From Mycolicibacterium setense (GTDB taxonomy: Bacteria > Actinomycetota > Actinomycetes > Mycobacteriales > Mycobacteriaceae), in the NCBI RefSeq assembly GCF_000805385.1, contig NZ_JTJW01000010.1, forward strand, positions 558,001 to 622,000: a stretch of 64,000 nt of DNA, given 5' to 3'. Below the pieces are notes generated by a model, which saw only the letters and a list, made by a program, of their open reading frames with translations, ran no database searches and was not told the origin of the DNA. Positions 31,744 to 40,127 of the stretch are shown one piece after another. The position numbers and the translations under genes are program-made. Position 1 is the first letter of the stretch. Each line of letters starts with the position of its first letter.

Positions 31744-33368
31744 CTGACGAGTTCACGCTCCCCGGACCGTCCCAGCCGGGCCAACCGCGCCGTCGTCTCC
31801 AACCGTCGCAGCTTGCCCGACGAGGTCTTCGGCAGCCAACCGGCCGGGACCACGTGAACGGCCCTCGGGCTGATCCCTAGTTGTCGATAGATTCGATCGG
31901 CGATCTCGGCACGGATCCGCGCGGTCTCGGTGCCGTCGGCGTGCAATACCGACTCGGCCACCATCGAGAATCCCTCGCCCGCGGCCGCGGTGGAAAGGCG
32001 CACCGCGGCAACGCCACCCGAGCGCACACCGTCCACCCCGGCCACGCTTCGTTCGATGTCTTCGGGATGGACGTTTCGGCCCGAGATGATCAGGATGTCC
32101 TTCTTGCGGCCGCAGATGACGGGTTGGCCGTCGTCGGTCAGATAGCCGACGTCCCCGGTGCGGAACCATCCGTCGGCGTCTGTGACGGCCTCGATCCCCT
32201 CAGCGGTGCGGTATCCGCAGGTCACGTTCTCGCCGCGGATCTCCAGTTCACCGATGGCCGGGGATTCGACCACCGAGCCGTCCTCGGCCACCACGCGGAC
32301 CTCACATCCCGGCAGCGGCCGCCCGAGTGCCACCCGCTGCTCGCACACGCGGTATTCGTCACCCGGGCGCACGAACGACACTCCCAGCGTCGCCTCGGCC
32401 ATTCCGTAGGCCGGCACGATGGCGTGCTTGCGCAGGCCGAACCGGGCCCCCGCAGTGGTCAACCGGTCCAGCGTCGCGACATCGATCGCCTCGGCACCAC
32501 TGAGCGCAAACCGCAGTGTCGAGAAGTCGTAGGCGCCATCGGCAGCCTTGCGAAGCCTGCGCGCCAGCACCGAGTAGGCGAAATTCGGTGCCGCGGTCAT
32601 GGTTCCGCGATACCTGGTGATCAGCTCGGCCCACAGCAGCGGATCGCCGAGGAAGTCGACCGGCGTCACCTTGACGGTCTCGATGCCCAGACACATGGGC
32701 GTGATCAGGTAGCCCATCATCCCCATGTCGTGAAAGAGCGGAAGCCAGCTCACCACCACATCGGTCTCGGCGTCCGCACCTGAGGCGGCGGCCATCCCGA
32801 CCAGGTTGGCCTCGATGTTGCGGTAGCTGATCGCGACGGCCTTGGGCCTGCCGGTGGATCCCGACGTCAGCTGCGCAAACGCGATCGCATCCTCGTCCGA
32901 ATCCACGGTCTGACCCGGTGCCGCCTCGAGCAACTCGGTCAGCAGCAGAGTCCGCACGCCGGCGGCGGAAAGGGCTTCGCCGGCGGCGAGGAACGGGCTA
33001 CCGACAACCACGGTCGTGGCACCGACCGCCGACAGCGTCGGCCCCAAGTCCGCCGCCCACGCCGAAATCTCGGTCCGATGGGTGGGATGGTGCAGCATGG
33101 TCACGACAGCACCCGACATCCAGATGCCCTGCACCAGTGGGGCGATCTCCCCGGGTGCGCCGGCCAGCACGGCCACCGCGTCTCCCGGCAGCACCCCCGC
33201 CTGCTGTAACCCACCCGCGACGGCGTGGCCGGACCGGTGCACCCGTGCCCAGGTCGCCGTCGTCAGCTGGTCGAGGCGCGATCGGCCGTCAGGGTCGACC
33301 GGTGCCGCGGTGAGACCTCGTGAAGTGATCTCGGCGCCGGCACGCAGTCTGGCCAGGATCCGGTTCAC
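31740..33368 (-). CDS. fatty acyl-AMP ligase (FAAL-type)
   Basis: 542 residues of the acyl-adenylate-forming superfamily. Motifs include LTSGSTGRPKAVAIS (P-loop), SWLPLFHDMGMMG, YGMAEATLGVSFV, GWFRTGDVGYLTDDG, GRKKDILIISGRNVHPEDIE and a C-terminal LPKTSSGKLRR. The HDMGM.G and YGMAEATL variants are characteristic of FAALs, which transfer fatty acids to carrier proteins rather than to CoA. GTG 33368 overlaps the stop of the adjacent acyl carrier protein (GTGA). I infer that it charges that carrier protein. The chain length is unknown. Confidence 0.92.
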   Translation of the reverse strand: MNRILARLRAGAEITSRGLTAAPVDPDGRSRLDQLTTATWARVHRSGHAVAGGLQQAGVLPGDAVAVLAGAPGEIAPLVQGIWMSGAVVTMLHHPTHRTEISAWAADLGPTLSAVGATTVVVGSPFLAAGEALSAAGVRTLLLTELLEAAPGQTVDSDEDAIAFAQLTSGSTGRPKAVAISYRNIEANLVGMAAASGADAETDVVVSWLPLFHDMGMMGYLITPMCLGIETVKVTPVDFLGDPLLWAELITRYRGTMTAAPNFAYSVLARRLRKAADGAYDFSTLRFALSGAEAIDVATLDRLTTAGARFGLRKHAIVPAYGMAEATLGVSFVRPGDEYRVCEQRVALGRPLPGCEVRVVAEDGSVVESPAIGELEIRGENVTCGYRTAEGIEAVTDADGWFRTGDVGYLTDDGQPVICGRKKDILIISGRNVHPEDIERSVAGVDGVRSGGVAAVRLSTAAAGEGFSMVAESVLHADGTETARIRAEIADRIYRQLGISPRAVHVVPAGWLPKTSSGKLRRLETTARLARLGRSGERELVR

Positions 33369-33649
33369 GGCTGTCCCGGCGGGTTGCCTGCCGTGCTCAC
33401 CGCACCGGAGGCGGCGGGCCGGCGGTTCTCCACCAGTTCGACCAGGGCGCCGACGGTCTTGCACTCGAACACATCGTCTTTGTCGAGGACGACGCCGAAT
33501 CGGTTCTTGATCTCGGATACCCCGAGGGCGAACGACAGTGAGTCGAAACCCAGGTCTCCGACCAGTTCTGAGAAATCGTTGACGTCTTCGGCGGGCAGCT
33601 CGAGCTCGTCGGTGATGAACTCGATGAGGAATTCCCGTACTTCTGACAC
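33365..33649 (-). CDS. stand-alone acyl carrier protein
   Basis: 94 residues. A single four-helix carrier domain with the phosphopantetheine site GFDSLS (Ser37), preceded by VGDL and followed by KNRFGVVLDKDDVFE and TVGALVELV. The last 20 residues are a flexible tail. It overlaps the FAAL gene by 4 nt and is its obvious partner. A free-standing carrier suggests that a single acyl chain is activated and handed to an acyltransferase, rather than an assembly line. Confidence 0.93.
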   Translation of the reverse strand: MSEVREFLIEFITDELELPAEDVNDFSELVGDLGFDSLSFALGVSEIKNRFGVVLDKDDVFECKTVGALVELVENRRPAASGAVSTAGNPPGQP

Positions 33650-33656
33650 GGCCTGA

Positions 33657-34427
33657 CTACCTTCCGATCTTGCGGCGGATCACCATGTGGATGGGTATTT
33701 GGAGGACGGCGAACATGCCAACGGCGACAAGGCAACCCGTCACGACGGTCCCGGTGTCGAACTCGCCGTACATGATCGTCGACGCGGCCGCCACGATGTG
33801 TGAGAACGGGTTCAGGGTGATGCTGAACCGAAGCCAGTCCGACAGGAACACCGACGGCATGAGCGCCTGGCTGATGAACAGCACCGGGAGCGCAAGCGGC
33901 AGCATCGCCACCGGTGCCTGCGGGTTGAGCGTGCGCAGTGCCACCAGATAGAACAACGAACTGTAGGCCGCCGACCACAGGAACATCAGCACGACAAGGA
34001 ATGCGGCAGTGAGGATCCCGGCCCGCAGCGGGGCATCGAGCAAAGCCAGCAGAGCGATCACGATGACCGCCGCGGGCAGGATCCGGAACATTTCGAATCC
34101 GAACTTGGCCGCCATGATCTGTCTGGTCGACACACCGTAGAGGCGGAGGCGGTCGGTGAAGCCGGACCTGATCTCGTCGATCAGGGTGCCCGCGCCGTAC
34201 CCTGCGCCGAGCATCGGGATCAGCATGATGAGGCCCGGGGCGATATACGCGGTATAGGACGACAGTGGGAATCCGGGCAGATCGGCGACTCGCTGGAACA
34301 TCGATCGCACGAAGATCACCAGGACCACGGGAAAGACGATCGGGAAGATGAAACCGAAGACCGGCTGCCTCAGGCCCACAACGACATAGCGGCGGAACAA
34401 CCGCAGGGTGTTCGACAACGAGTTCAT
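33657..34427 (-). CDS. ABC-2 type exporter permease (DrrB-like)
   Basis: 256 residues with six predicted membrane helices in the ABC-2 pattern (FGFIFPIVFPVVLVIFVRSMF, YTAYIAPGLIMLIPMLGAG, PQAPVAMLPLALPVLFISQA, SDWLRFSITLNPFSHIVAA). The last one resembles the conserved NPFS/NPLT segment of drug and lipid exporters. It pairs with the upstream ATPase, whose stop it overlaps (ATGA). In mycobacteria, DrrB-type permeases export complex lipids; its place in the operon suggests export of the product made here. Confidence 0.91.
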   Translation of the reverse strand: MNSLSNTLRLFRRYVVVGLRQPVFGFIFPIVFPVVLVIFVRSMFQRVADLPGFPLSSYTAYIAPGLIMLIPMLGAGYGAGTLIDEIRSGFTDRLRLYGVSTRQIMAAKFGFEMFRILPAAVIVIALLALLDAPLRAGILTAAFLVVLMFLWSAAYSSLFYLVALRTLNPQAPVAMLPLALPVLFISQALMPSVFLSDWLRFSITLNPFSHIVAAASTIMYGEFDTGTVVTGCLVAVGMFAVLQIPIHMVIRRKIGR

Positions 34428-35371
34428 CGGGTGGCCTCCAGGAACGCATCACGCAACGAGGTCGACCGGACCTCGATGTCGGCCTCGCCCAGTCCGATCC
34501 GCTCCAGTTCGGCGCCGAGCCTGCCGAGCGCGAAGGCCGACGCCGACTCAAGCGTCGCCGTCAGCACGGTGTCGGTCGTGCGCTCCACGGGATATCCGGT
34601 GGTGGCCAATGCCTGCACCGACGCGTCGGGTATCGGCACGTCCGATGAGATCGCCGCGACGAATCCGTGGCTTCTGGTGAATTCCTGGGTCGATCCGGAT
34701 GCGACCAATCTGCCGTCCTTGATGATTCCGACTTCGTCGGCCAGGGAGACCGCTTCGTCCATGTCATGGGTGGTCAGCACCACCGTGCGGCCCTGCGAGC
34801 GCAGGGAGCGGATGGCGTTCCACACCTCTTGCTTGCCCTCGATGTCGAGGCCGCTGGACGGCTCGTCGAGGAACAGCATCTTCGGGTCGTGGGCCACCGC
34901 CAGCGCCACGTCGACCCGGCGGCGCATGCCTCCCGACAGCGCGCCCACCTTTCGGGTGAGGTACTTGCCCAGCCCGAACTGCTCAACGAGTTCGTCTTCG
35001 CGCCTGCGCCTTTCGGATTTCGGCCAGCCGGCCATCGCCAGGCTCATGCGAATCTGTTCGATCGGCGACATCCAGAGGTCGAGTGCCACCTCCTGCAGCG
35101 CCACGCCGATCAGCGGCCGGAGCTCATCGGTTTCGGCCACGGGGATGCCGAGCACTTCCAGCCGGCCGCTCGTCGGTGCGAGCAGCGTCGTGGCCATGCG
35201 GATCGTGGTGGTCTTGCCTGCACCGTTTCGGCCGAGCAGGCAGTAGACCACCCCGCGGGGCACCGTCAGACTGAGTCCGTCGACGGCACTGGTCTGCGCA
35301 CCCGGATACGACTTGGTGACGCCATCGGCGAGCAAAGCCGGTGACGGGTTGTCTTGTGTTTCTTCAGACAT
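34424..35371 (-). CDS. ABC exporter ATPase (DrrA-like)
   Basis: 315 residues. Walker A GRNGAGKTT, Q-loop ALQEVALD, signature LSGGMRRRVDVALA, Walker B MLFLDEPSSGLD, then TTHDMDEA. The C-terminal about 80 residues are the extension found in DrrA-type antibiotic/lipid exporters. It works with the adjacent ABC-2 permease. The gap to the upstream lipoprotein gene is 7 nt. Confidence 0.94.
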   Translation of the reverse strand: MSEETQDNPSPALLADGVTKSYPGAQTSAVDGLSLTVPRGVVYCLLGRNGAGKTTTIRMATTLLAPTSGRLEVLGIPVAETDELRPLIGVALQEVALDLWMSPIEQIRMSLAMAGWPKSERRRREDELVEQFGLGKYLTRKVGALSGGMRRRVDVALAVAHDPKMLFLDEPSSGLDIEGKQEVWNAIRSLRSQGRTVVLTTHDMDEAVSLADEVGIIKDGRLVASGSTQEFTRSHGFVAAISSDVPIPDASVQALATTGYPVERTTDTVLTATLESASAFALGRLGAELERIGLGEADIEVRSTSLRDAFLEATR

Positions 35372-35378
35372 GGGTCGT

Positions 35379-36131
35379 TCAATCTCCGACTCTGGGAAGG
35401 ACGTGGCGCTCCAGCTCTTCGGTCAGATGGATCCCCTGTGCGGTGAGGTCCACCTTGAGCTCGGTGTAGAGCGGAAAACTGCCGCCCTTGGGCGTGTCGT
35501 TGACCTGGTGGATGGTGCCGGTACTCACACCCGTCACGTTGAGATCGACCACGGTGCGGACCAATTCGACGGGCTTGCCGCGCCAGGTGCCTTTTCGACT
35601 GCCTGCTGGACGCACGCTGCCTGCGACCGTCGCACCGCCACCGCAGGACCCGGTCACCTCACGCGGTTCACCGGTGCCGGCCAAGTCGATTCCCCCGTTC
35701 ACCGCGCATTGCAGCGACACACGTGAATCGAGCGGGTTGACGATCGTGATCGCGTCCAGGGTGGCGGCCGCGGCCTCGTCGGGCCCGGTGGACACCATGC
35801 CCGTCTCGTACGGGAATCGGTCACCGGTGTAGTACTGCTCGACTTGCATCTCGCCGCGCCGCGGCCCCGGGCCGATGGTCAGCACACCCGAGGTGGGCAA
35901 CGACGTCGTCTCGTCGAGATAAGTGACCGAGCCCGAAATCTCCAACGGATACGTTCCGTAGGGAGAGTCGGGGCGGGATTCGGCCGCCGGTTCGGCCGCG
36001 GCATCGGGATACTTCAGCAGTGCGTAGGCGTGCCCGACGGGCTTTCCGGCCTCTTCGTTCACCGATGTACAGCCGGCCAGCAGCCCGGACCCGAGCACAC
36101 ACGCACCGGCGGCCGCGACGATCCGCTTCAC
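35379..36131 (-). CDS. lipoprotein of unknown function
   Basis: 250 residues. Signal peptide with lipobox SGLLAGCTS (Cys21). The mature part is beta-rich (LEISGSVTYLDETTSLPTSGV, VVDLNVTGVSTGTI) with one Cys pair (SLQCAVNG, TGSCGGG). I recognise no family by eye; the build is compatible with a lipid-binding or carrier lipoprotein helping transfer of the product between exporter or importer and the outer membrane. Its start overlaps the upstream gene stop by 4 nt. Confidence 0.8.
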   Translation of the reverse strand: MKRIVAAAGACVLGSGLLAGCTSVNEEAGKPVGHAYALLKYPDAAAEPAAESRPDSPYGTYPLEISGSVTYLDETTSLPTSGVLTIGPGPRRGEMQVEQYYTGDRFPYETGMVSTGPDEAAAATLDAITIVNPLDSRVSLQCAVNGGIDLAGTGEPREVTGSCGGGATVAGSVRPAGSRKGTWRGKPVELVRTVVDLNVTGVSTGTIHQVNDTPKGGSFPLYTELKVDLTAQGIHLTEELERHVLPRVGD

Positions 36132-36634
36132 AGCGACGCGCCCGCGCCGGTCAGGGTCCGGCTCAGTCGGCGGTGCCGGTGGCTGAAGAAGGCCGACAGT
36201 ACCCGGCTCATCACCTTGCCCCAGCCCGGGATCAGGCCCATCGGCGCCTGCGGCGCCAGTGTGATCTCATCCGTGACGACCGTCTTGTCCCCCAACGGTT
36301 CCAAGGTGCGGTGATGAACCCAGATGCGCATCCCGGTCATGATCGATTCTTCGCGGAACATGCGGCCGGGATCGATCTTGGCGATGGTGATGTCGTCGAA
36401 CCCGAACGGAACGACACCGAACAGCAGCAGGAAGCTCTTGCCGATCCGAGTCCCGGGGGTGACGTCGGCGATCGACTGTCCCCGGAACCGGCGCGGCATC
36501 GTCATCTTGAGATAGGGGCCCATCTCGTCGTTGATGCCCTCCTGGGTGGTCACCCGGTCCCACACCCGCTCGACGGGGCAGTCGATCTCGCTGACCTTGC
36601 GGAAGACGTGTTCTTGCGTGTGAATGGATCGCAT
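36128..36634 (-). CDS. SRPBCC-family protein (START/polyketide-cyclase-like)
   Basis: 168 residues. SRPBCC pattern: FRKVSEIDCPVERVWDRVTT at the N-terminus, a central PGTRIGKSFLLLFGVVPFGFDDI, RMFREESIMTGMRIWVHHRT, and DEITLAPQ followed by a C-terminal helix. Members bind hydrophobic intermediates or catalyse cyclisation or dehydration. In this operon it could shield an acyl intermediate. It lies 12 nt after the acyltransferase-like gene. The role is inferred. Confidence 0.8.
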   Translation of the reverse strand: MRSIHTQEHVFRKVSEIDCPVERVWDRVTTQEGINDEMGPYLKMTMPRRFRGQSIADVTPGTRIGKSFLLLFGVVPFGFDDITIAKIDPGRMFREESIMTGMRIWVHHRTLEPLGDKTVVTDEITLAPQAPMGLIPGWGKVMSRVLSAFFSHRHRRLSRTLTGAGASL

Positions 36635-36646
36635 GTCGGTGTTCCT

Positions 36647-37306
36647 CTAATTGCTTGACGGTAAAAGGGTTCGGCTGGCATCCGCGATGAACGACCCACT
36701 GATGTCGACGACGGCCGGAACGCTGTCGGCGCCGATATAGTCGGGCATGATCTCGCCGATCTGGTGGATATGCGTCGACAACAGCTGGCTGTACCACTCG
36801 AACAGCGGGACCACGAGCGCCACGGTGACGTAGTCGACACCGTCGGCCGCCAGGCTGCCGAAGAACGCCTGCCAGATCTGCTCGATCATGCCCACGCGCC
36901 GGCGCTTCTTGCACACCCCCTGGGTAGCGAGCTCGGCGATGCGCTCAGACGCGATGTCCTCGAAGAACGAATTCCACTCCGGGTACAGGAAGTTTCGCGC
37001 CGGCTGGCCGGGCGCCGCGTAGCTGCGGCCGTCGCGCAATGTGCTGAAGCTGTCCAGGCCGAGTTCGGTATCTGCCCGCAAGGCCCGTAGGACTCCGACC
37101 GGTTCGTCGGAATCCTCGCCGATCCCCACGAAGATCTCCGATGACCTTTCCCACTGCTGGTAGTGCACCATTTCGCCGGCCGCGATGTCCGACTCGCTCG
37201 CCCAACCGTTTTCCAGCCCGAAGATGGTGTATTCCACACCCTTCGCCCAGGCGAACCGATCATCGTCAGGGCGCACCCGGTCGACACGAAGAAGTTCTAT
37301 GTTCAT
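36647..37306 (-). CDS. AHL-synthase/FeeM-like acyltransferase candidate
   Basis: 219 residues from ATG 37306, overlapping the decarboxylase stop (ATGA). The pattern resembles the GNAT-related N-acyl amino acid synthase and acyl-homoserine lactone synthase superfamily: a WAKGVEYTIFGLENGWASESD opening, EIFVGIGED..PVGVLRALRAD (the beta strand and basic loop), FLYPEWNSFF, and a helix with QIWQAFFGSLAADGVDYVTVA. Such enzymes transfer an acyl group from an acyl carrier protein to an amine. With an ACP, a FAAL and diamine genes present, this is the likely condensing step. The assignment is tentative. Confidence 0.6.
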   Translation of the reverse strand: MNIELLRVDRVRPDDDRFAWAKGVEYTIFGLENGWASESDIAAGEMVHYQQWERSSEIFVGIGEDSDEPVGVLRALRADTELGLDSFSTLRDGRSYAAPGQPARNFLYPEWNSFFEDIASERIAELATQGVCKKRRRVGMIEQIWQAFFGSLAADGVDYVTVALVVPLFEWYSQLLSTHIHQIGEIMPDYIGADSVPAVVDISGSFIADASRTLLPSSN

Positions 37307-38802
37307 GCGTTGGTGAATTCCCTTCCGCAGGCATGGATCCGGTCGCCCTCGCCGCAGATTGCCGCGATCACGTCGGCAGCGGCCTCCGGACGTACCAGGG
37401 GATTGACGAAGGTGAGCTTGAGCGCCTGACTGCCGGCCGCCGTCGACCGGCCGATCACGGCGCGCCCCGAATCGGCCAGCGCGATCCGGATCTGCTGGTT
37501 CACGTCGTCGCATTCGGCGACGGACAGGTCGGCATGGTGCCAGCGCACCACGACGGTGTTGGTCGCGACGGGCGCCAAGAGAGCCAATCCCGGATGATCG
37601 GCAACCGCAGCTGCGGCCGCAGCTGCGGCCGCACAGGTGGCATCGATCATCTCGCCGACCCGCTGCCGCCCGAGTGCGCGCAGTGTGACGAACACCTTCA
37701 GGGCATCGAACCGGCGGGTGGTCTGCAACGACTTCCCGACCAGATTGACCACATCTTCGGCCGAATCCTGAAGCGGGTTCAGGTAATCGGCATGATCAGC
37801 CAGTATCTCGAATGATTCGCTCCGGCGTACCAGCAGCGCGCTACAGCTGATCGCCTGGAACAGGAGCTTGTGGAAGTCCACGGCCACCGAGTCGGCCATC
37901 TCGATCCCCCGGAGCAGGTGACGATGGGTGGCGCTGAACACCAGGCAGCCACCTGCGCAGGCGTCGACGTGGGTCCAGATGCCGTGTTCGCGCGCAATGG
38001 CGATCGCCTCCGGCAAGGGGTCGATGGCCCCGAAGTCCGTTGTGCCGGCGGTGAGTACGAGCGCCATGATCGGCGTGCCCGCCGCAGCCGCACGATCAAT
38101 ACAGTCGATCAGCCCGTCCATCCGCATCCGCCCGGCCGCATCGGTGGGCACCTCGACCACGGCGCCCGACAGGCCGAGGATCCGCAGCGCCTGCCGCACC
38201 GAGAAATGGGCCTGGCGGGTACACAACACGCGCCAGGAGCCGGCCTCGGCCGGCAGCCCCGCAGACAGGTCGGATCCGAAGCTGTCGCGAGCGAACAGGT
38301 CTCGGGCCATCATCAGCGCCTGCAGGTTGGATTGGGTTCCCCCGCTGGTGAACGTGCCGTCGGCGCCCTCGTCGTAGCCGAGCGTGGCGCACAGGTCGCT
38401 GACGACCTTCTGTTCGATCGCGGTGGCGGCCGGCGCCTGGTCGAAGGAATCCAACGACTGATTGAAGGAGCTGACCAGGATCTCGGCGGCCAGCGACGAC
38501 AGCGTCGGAGGGCAGTGCAGATGTGCCAGATAACCGGGATGGGTCACGATCGCGGACTGTCCGGACAGCAAGCCGGCCGCCTCGCCCAACGCGCGTGGCA
38601 ACCCGATCCCCTCTGCGGAGTCGAGTTCGAACGCCTCGACGACCTTGTTCAACTCTGCATAGCCGGCCACCAACCCCGGCCGGTCCGGATCACGCAATTC
38701 CGTACCGGCCCAGATGGCTGCCAGGGTCAACGCTTCGCGATAGCCGGTGAGTCCGGTAGCAGTGAGAAAGTCAGCGGCGAACGGATTCGTATCGGTTGTC
38801 AC
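37303..38802 (-). CDS. L-2,4-diaminobutyrate decarboxylase-like PLP enzyme (RhbB/Ddc type)
   Basis: 499 residues, group II PLP decarboxylase. The PLP lysine is in VDFHKLLFQAISCSALLVR (Lys312), with FTSGGTQSNLQALMMARD (about 151) for cofactor phosphate binding and HVDACAGG (Asp280). The DFHK..FQ...CSALLVR form is the one found in diaminobutyrate decarboxylases rather than DOPA or glutamate decarboxylases. Next to a diaminobutyrate aminotransferase it completes the two-step route from aspartate semialdehyde to 1,3-diaminopropane. It overlaps both neighbours by 4 nt. Confidence 0.88.
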   Translation of the reverse strand: MTTDTNPFAADFLTATGLTGYREALTLAAIWAGTELRDPDRPGLVAGYAELNKVVEAFELDSAEGIGLPRALGEAAGLLSGQSAIVTHPGYLAHLHCPPTLSSLAAEILVSSFNQSLDSFDQAPAATAIEQKVVSDLCATLGYDEGADGTFTSGGTQSNLQALMMARDLFARDSFGSDLSAGLPAEAGSWRVLCTRQAHFSVRQALRILGLSGAVVEVPTDAAGRMRMDGLIDCIDRAAAAGTPIMALVLTAGTTDFGAIDPLPEAIAIAREHGIWTHVDACAGGCLVFSATHRHLLRGIEMADSVAVDFHKLLFQAISCSALLVRRSESFEILADHADYLNPLQDSAEDVVNLVGKSLQTTRRFDALKVFVTLRALGRQRVGEMIDATCAAAAAAAAAVADHPGLALLAPVATNTVVVRWHHADLSVAECDDVNQQIRIALADSGRAVIGRSTAAGSQALKLTFVNPLVRPEAAADVIAAICGEGDRIHACGREFTNA

Positions 38803-40127
38803 TGCGCCCCCATCAGGACGTCGTCGGTCGCATGCTTCCGACCCACTTGTCGCACAGCGGCTTCGAAGGCAGAGAGCGCAGCCGACATGTCGACCTCATC
38901 GATGGTCAGCGGCGGCAGGAAGCGCACCACGTTCCCGTACTGGCCCCCGGTTTCGACGATGAGTCCGTGCTGCAGACAGGCCAGTTGAATGAATCGAGCC
39001 CGTTCCGCGTCCGGCGCCGCCGCGCCGTGTTGTCGCGGCAGCATCGGATCGACGATCTCGGCTCCGAGCATCAGCCCAGCCCCCCGCACGTCACCCACGA
39101 TGTCGGACTGCGCTGCGACGGACTTGAGTCCGTCGAGAAAAGCGGCGCCCGCCGTCTGGACACGGTCCGACAAATCTGTCTCGACAGCGAAGCGGATCAC
39201 CGCACTCGCCGCGGCGAACGCCATCGCATTGCCGCGGAACGTTCCCGTGAAGGCGCCGGGCTCCCACACGTCATAGCGTTCCCGGACGACCAACACCGCG
39301 ATGGGTAGTCCGGAACCGAGGCCTTTCGAGATCACCATCATGTCGGGCTCGATGTCGCAACGTTGAAATGCCCAGGCCGGGCCGGTCCGGAACATCCCGG
39401 CCTGCACCTCGTCGGCGATCAGCGGAACATCGAAATGGCTTGCCGTGTCCCGCAACGCGTTACCCCACCGGTATGGTGCCGGGATCACACCGCCCTCCCC
39501 CAGCACGAACTCCGCCAGGACGGAGGCCGGCGAGGTGATGCCGGAGTGAGGCCGGGAGAGGTTCTCGACCGCGGCCATCGCCAGATCGACACCACGCTCT
39601 CCGCCGACCCCGAACGGGCACCGGTAATCCTGCGGATAGGGCAGGAAGGTGGCCCGTGGAGCGAGCACCACCGGTTGACGGCGCAGTCCGCCACCGGAAC
39701 TGGCCGCCCGCGCGGCCCGGGTGCAGCCGTGGAACCCGCCTTGGACACCGATGTGCTCACGGCCGCCGGTGGCGATCTCGGCGAGCATCAGCGCCGCTTC
39801 GATCGCACTGGCCCCGCTCGGCGAGCACAGGTGCACCCGGCCGTCACGTGCCAGGCCCGGCGGCAGGATGGTCAGCAAGTCCTCGACGAATCGTTGCCTG
39901 GTAGGGGTGTGGAAGTCGAGCGATTGCCACGGCTCTCCCGATTCGAGGGTCTTGATCACCGCCTCCCGGACAACGGGATGATTCCAGCCGAGGGACATCG
40001 CGCCCGCCGCAGCCAGACAGTCGATATACCAGCGTCCGTCGGCGTCACGCAGCCGGGAGCCGACCGCCTCGACGGGCCGGATCGGCAGCCGTCGCGAATA
40101 GGTCGCCGCGGCCGAATCTCGCATCAC
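38799..40127 (-). CDS. diaminobutyrate-2-oxoglutarate aminotransferase-like (RhbA/Dat type)
   Basis: 442 residues, class III aminotransferase. Seen are the SGASAIEAALMLA segment for cofactor phosphate, GGFHGCTRAA, LIADEVQAGMFRTG (Asp239) and the PLP lysine VISKGLGSGLPIAV (Lys268). The DFHTPTRQRFVEDLL and FCSP-like HLCSPSGAS segments resemble the diaminobutyrate aminotransferases of siderophore and 1,3-diaminopropane pathways. It would form L-2,4-diaminobutyrate from aspartate semialdehyde. An ectoine role (EctB) is less likely because no ectA or ectC is present and a decarboxylase follows. Confidence 0.88.
   Translation of the reverse strand: MMRDSAAATYSRRLPIRPVEAVGSRLRDADGRWYIDCLAAAGAMSLGWNHPVVREAVIKTLESGEPWQSLDFHTPTRQRFVEDLLTILPPGLARDGRVHLCSPSGASAIEAALMLAEIATGGREHIGVQGGFHGCTRAARAASSGGGLRRQPVVLAPRATFLPYPQDYRCPFGVGGERGVDLAMAAVENLSRPHSGITSPASVLAEFVLGEGGVIPAPYRWGNALRDTASHFDVPLIADEVQAGMFRTGPAWAFQRCDIEPDMMVISKGLGSGLPIAVLVVRERYDVWEPGAFTGTFRGNAMAFAAASAVIRFAVETDLSDRVQTAGAAFLDGLKSVAAQSDIVGDVRGAGLMLGAEIVDPMLPRQHGAAAPDAERARFIQLACLQHGLIVETGGQYGNVVRFLPPLTIDEVDMSAALSAFEAAVRQVGRKHATDDVLMGAQ

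Noticed and set aside
33365..33649. Carrier domain of an NRPS or PKS
   Set aside because: It is a stand-alone 94-residue protein with no adjoining condensation, adenylation or ketosynthase domain in the window.
38799..40127. EctB of ectoine synthesis
   Set aside because: No ectA, ectC or ectD neighbours; a diaminobutyrate decarboxylase follows instead.
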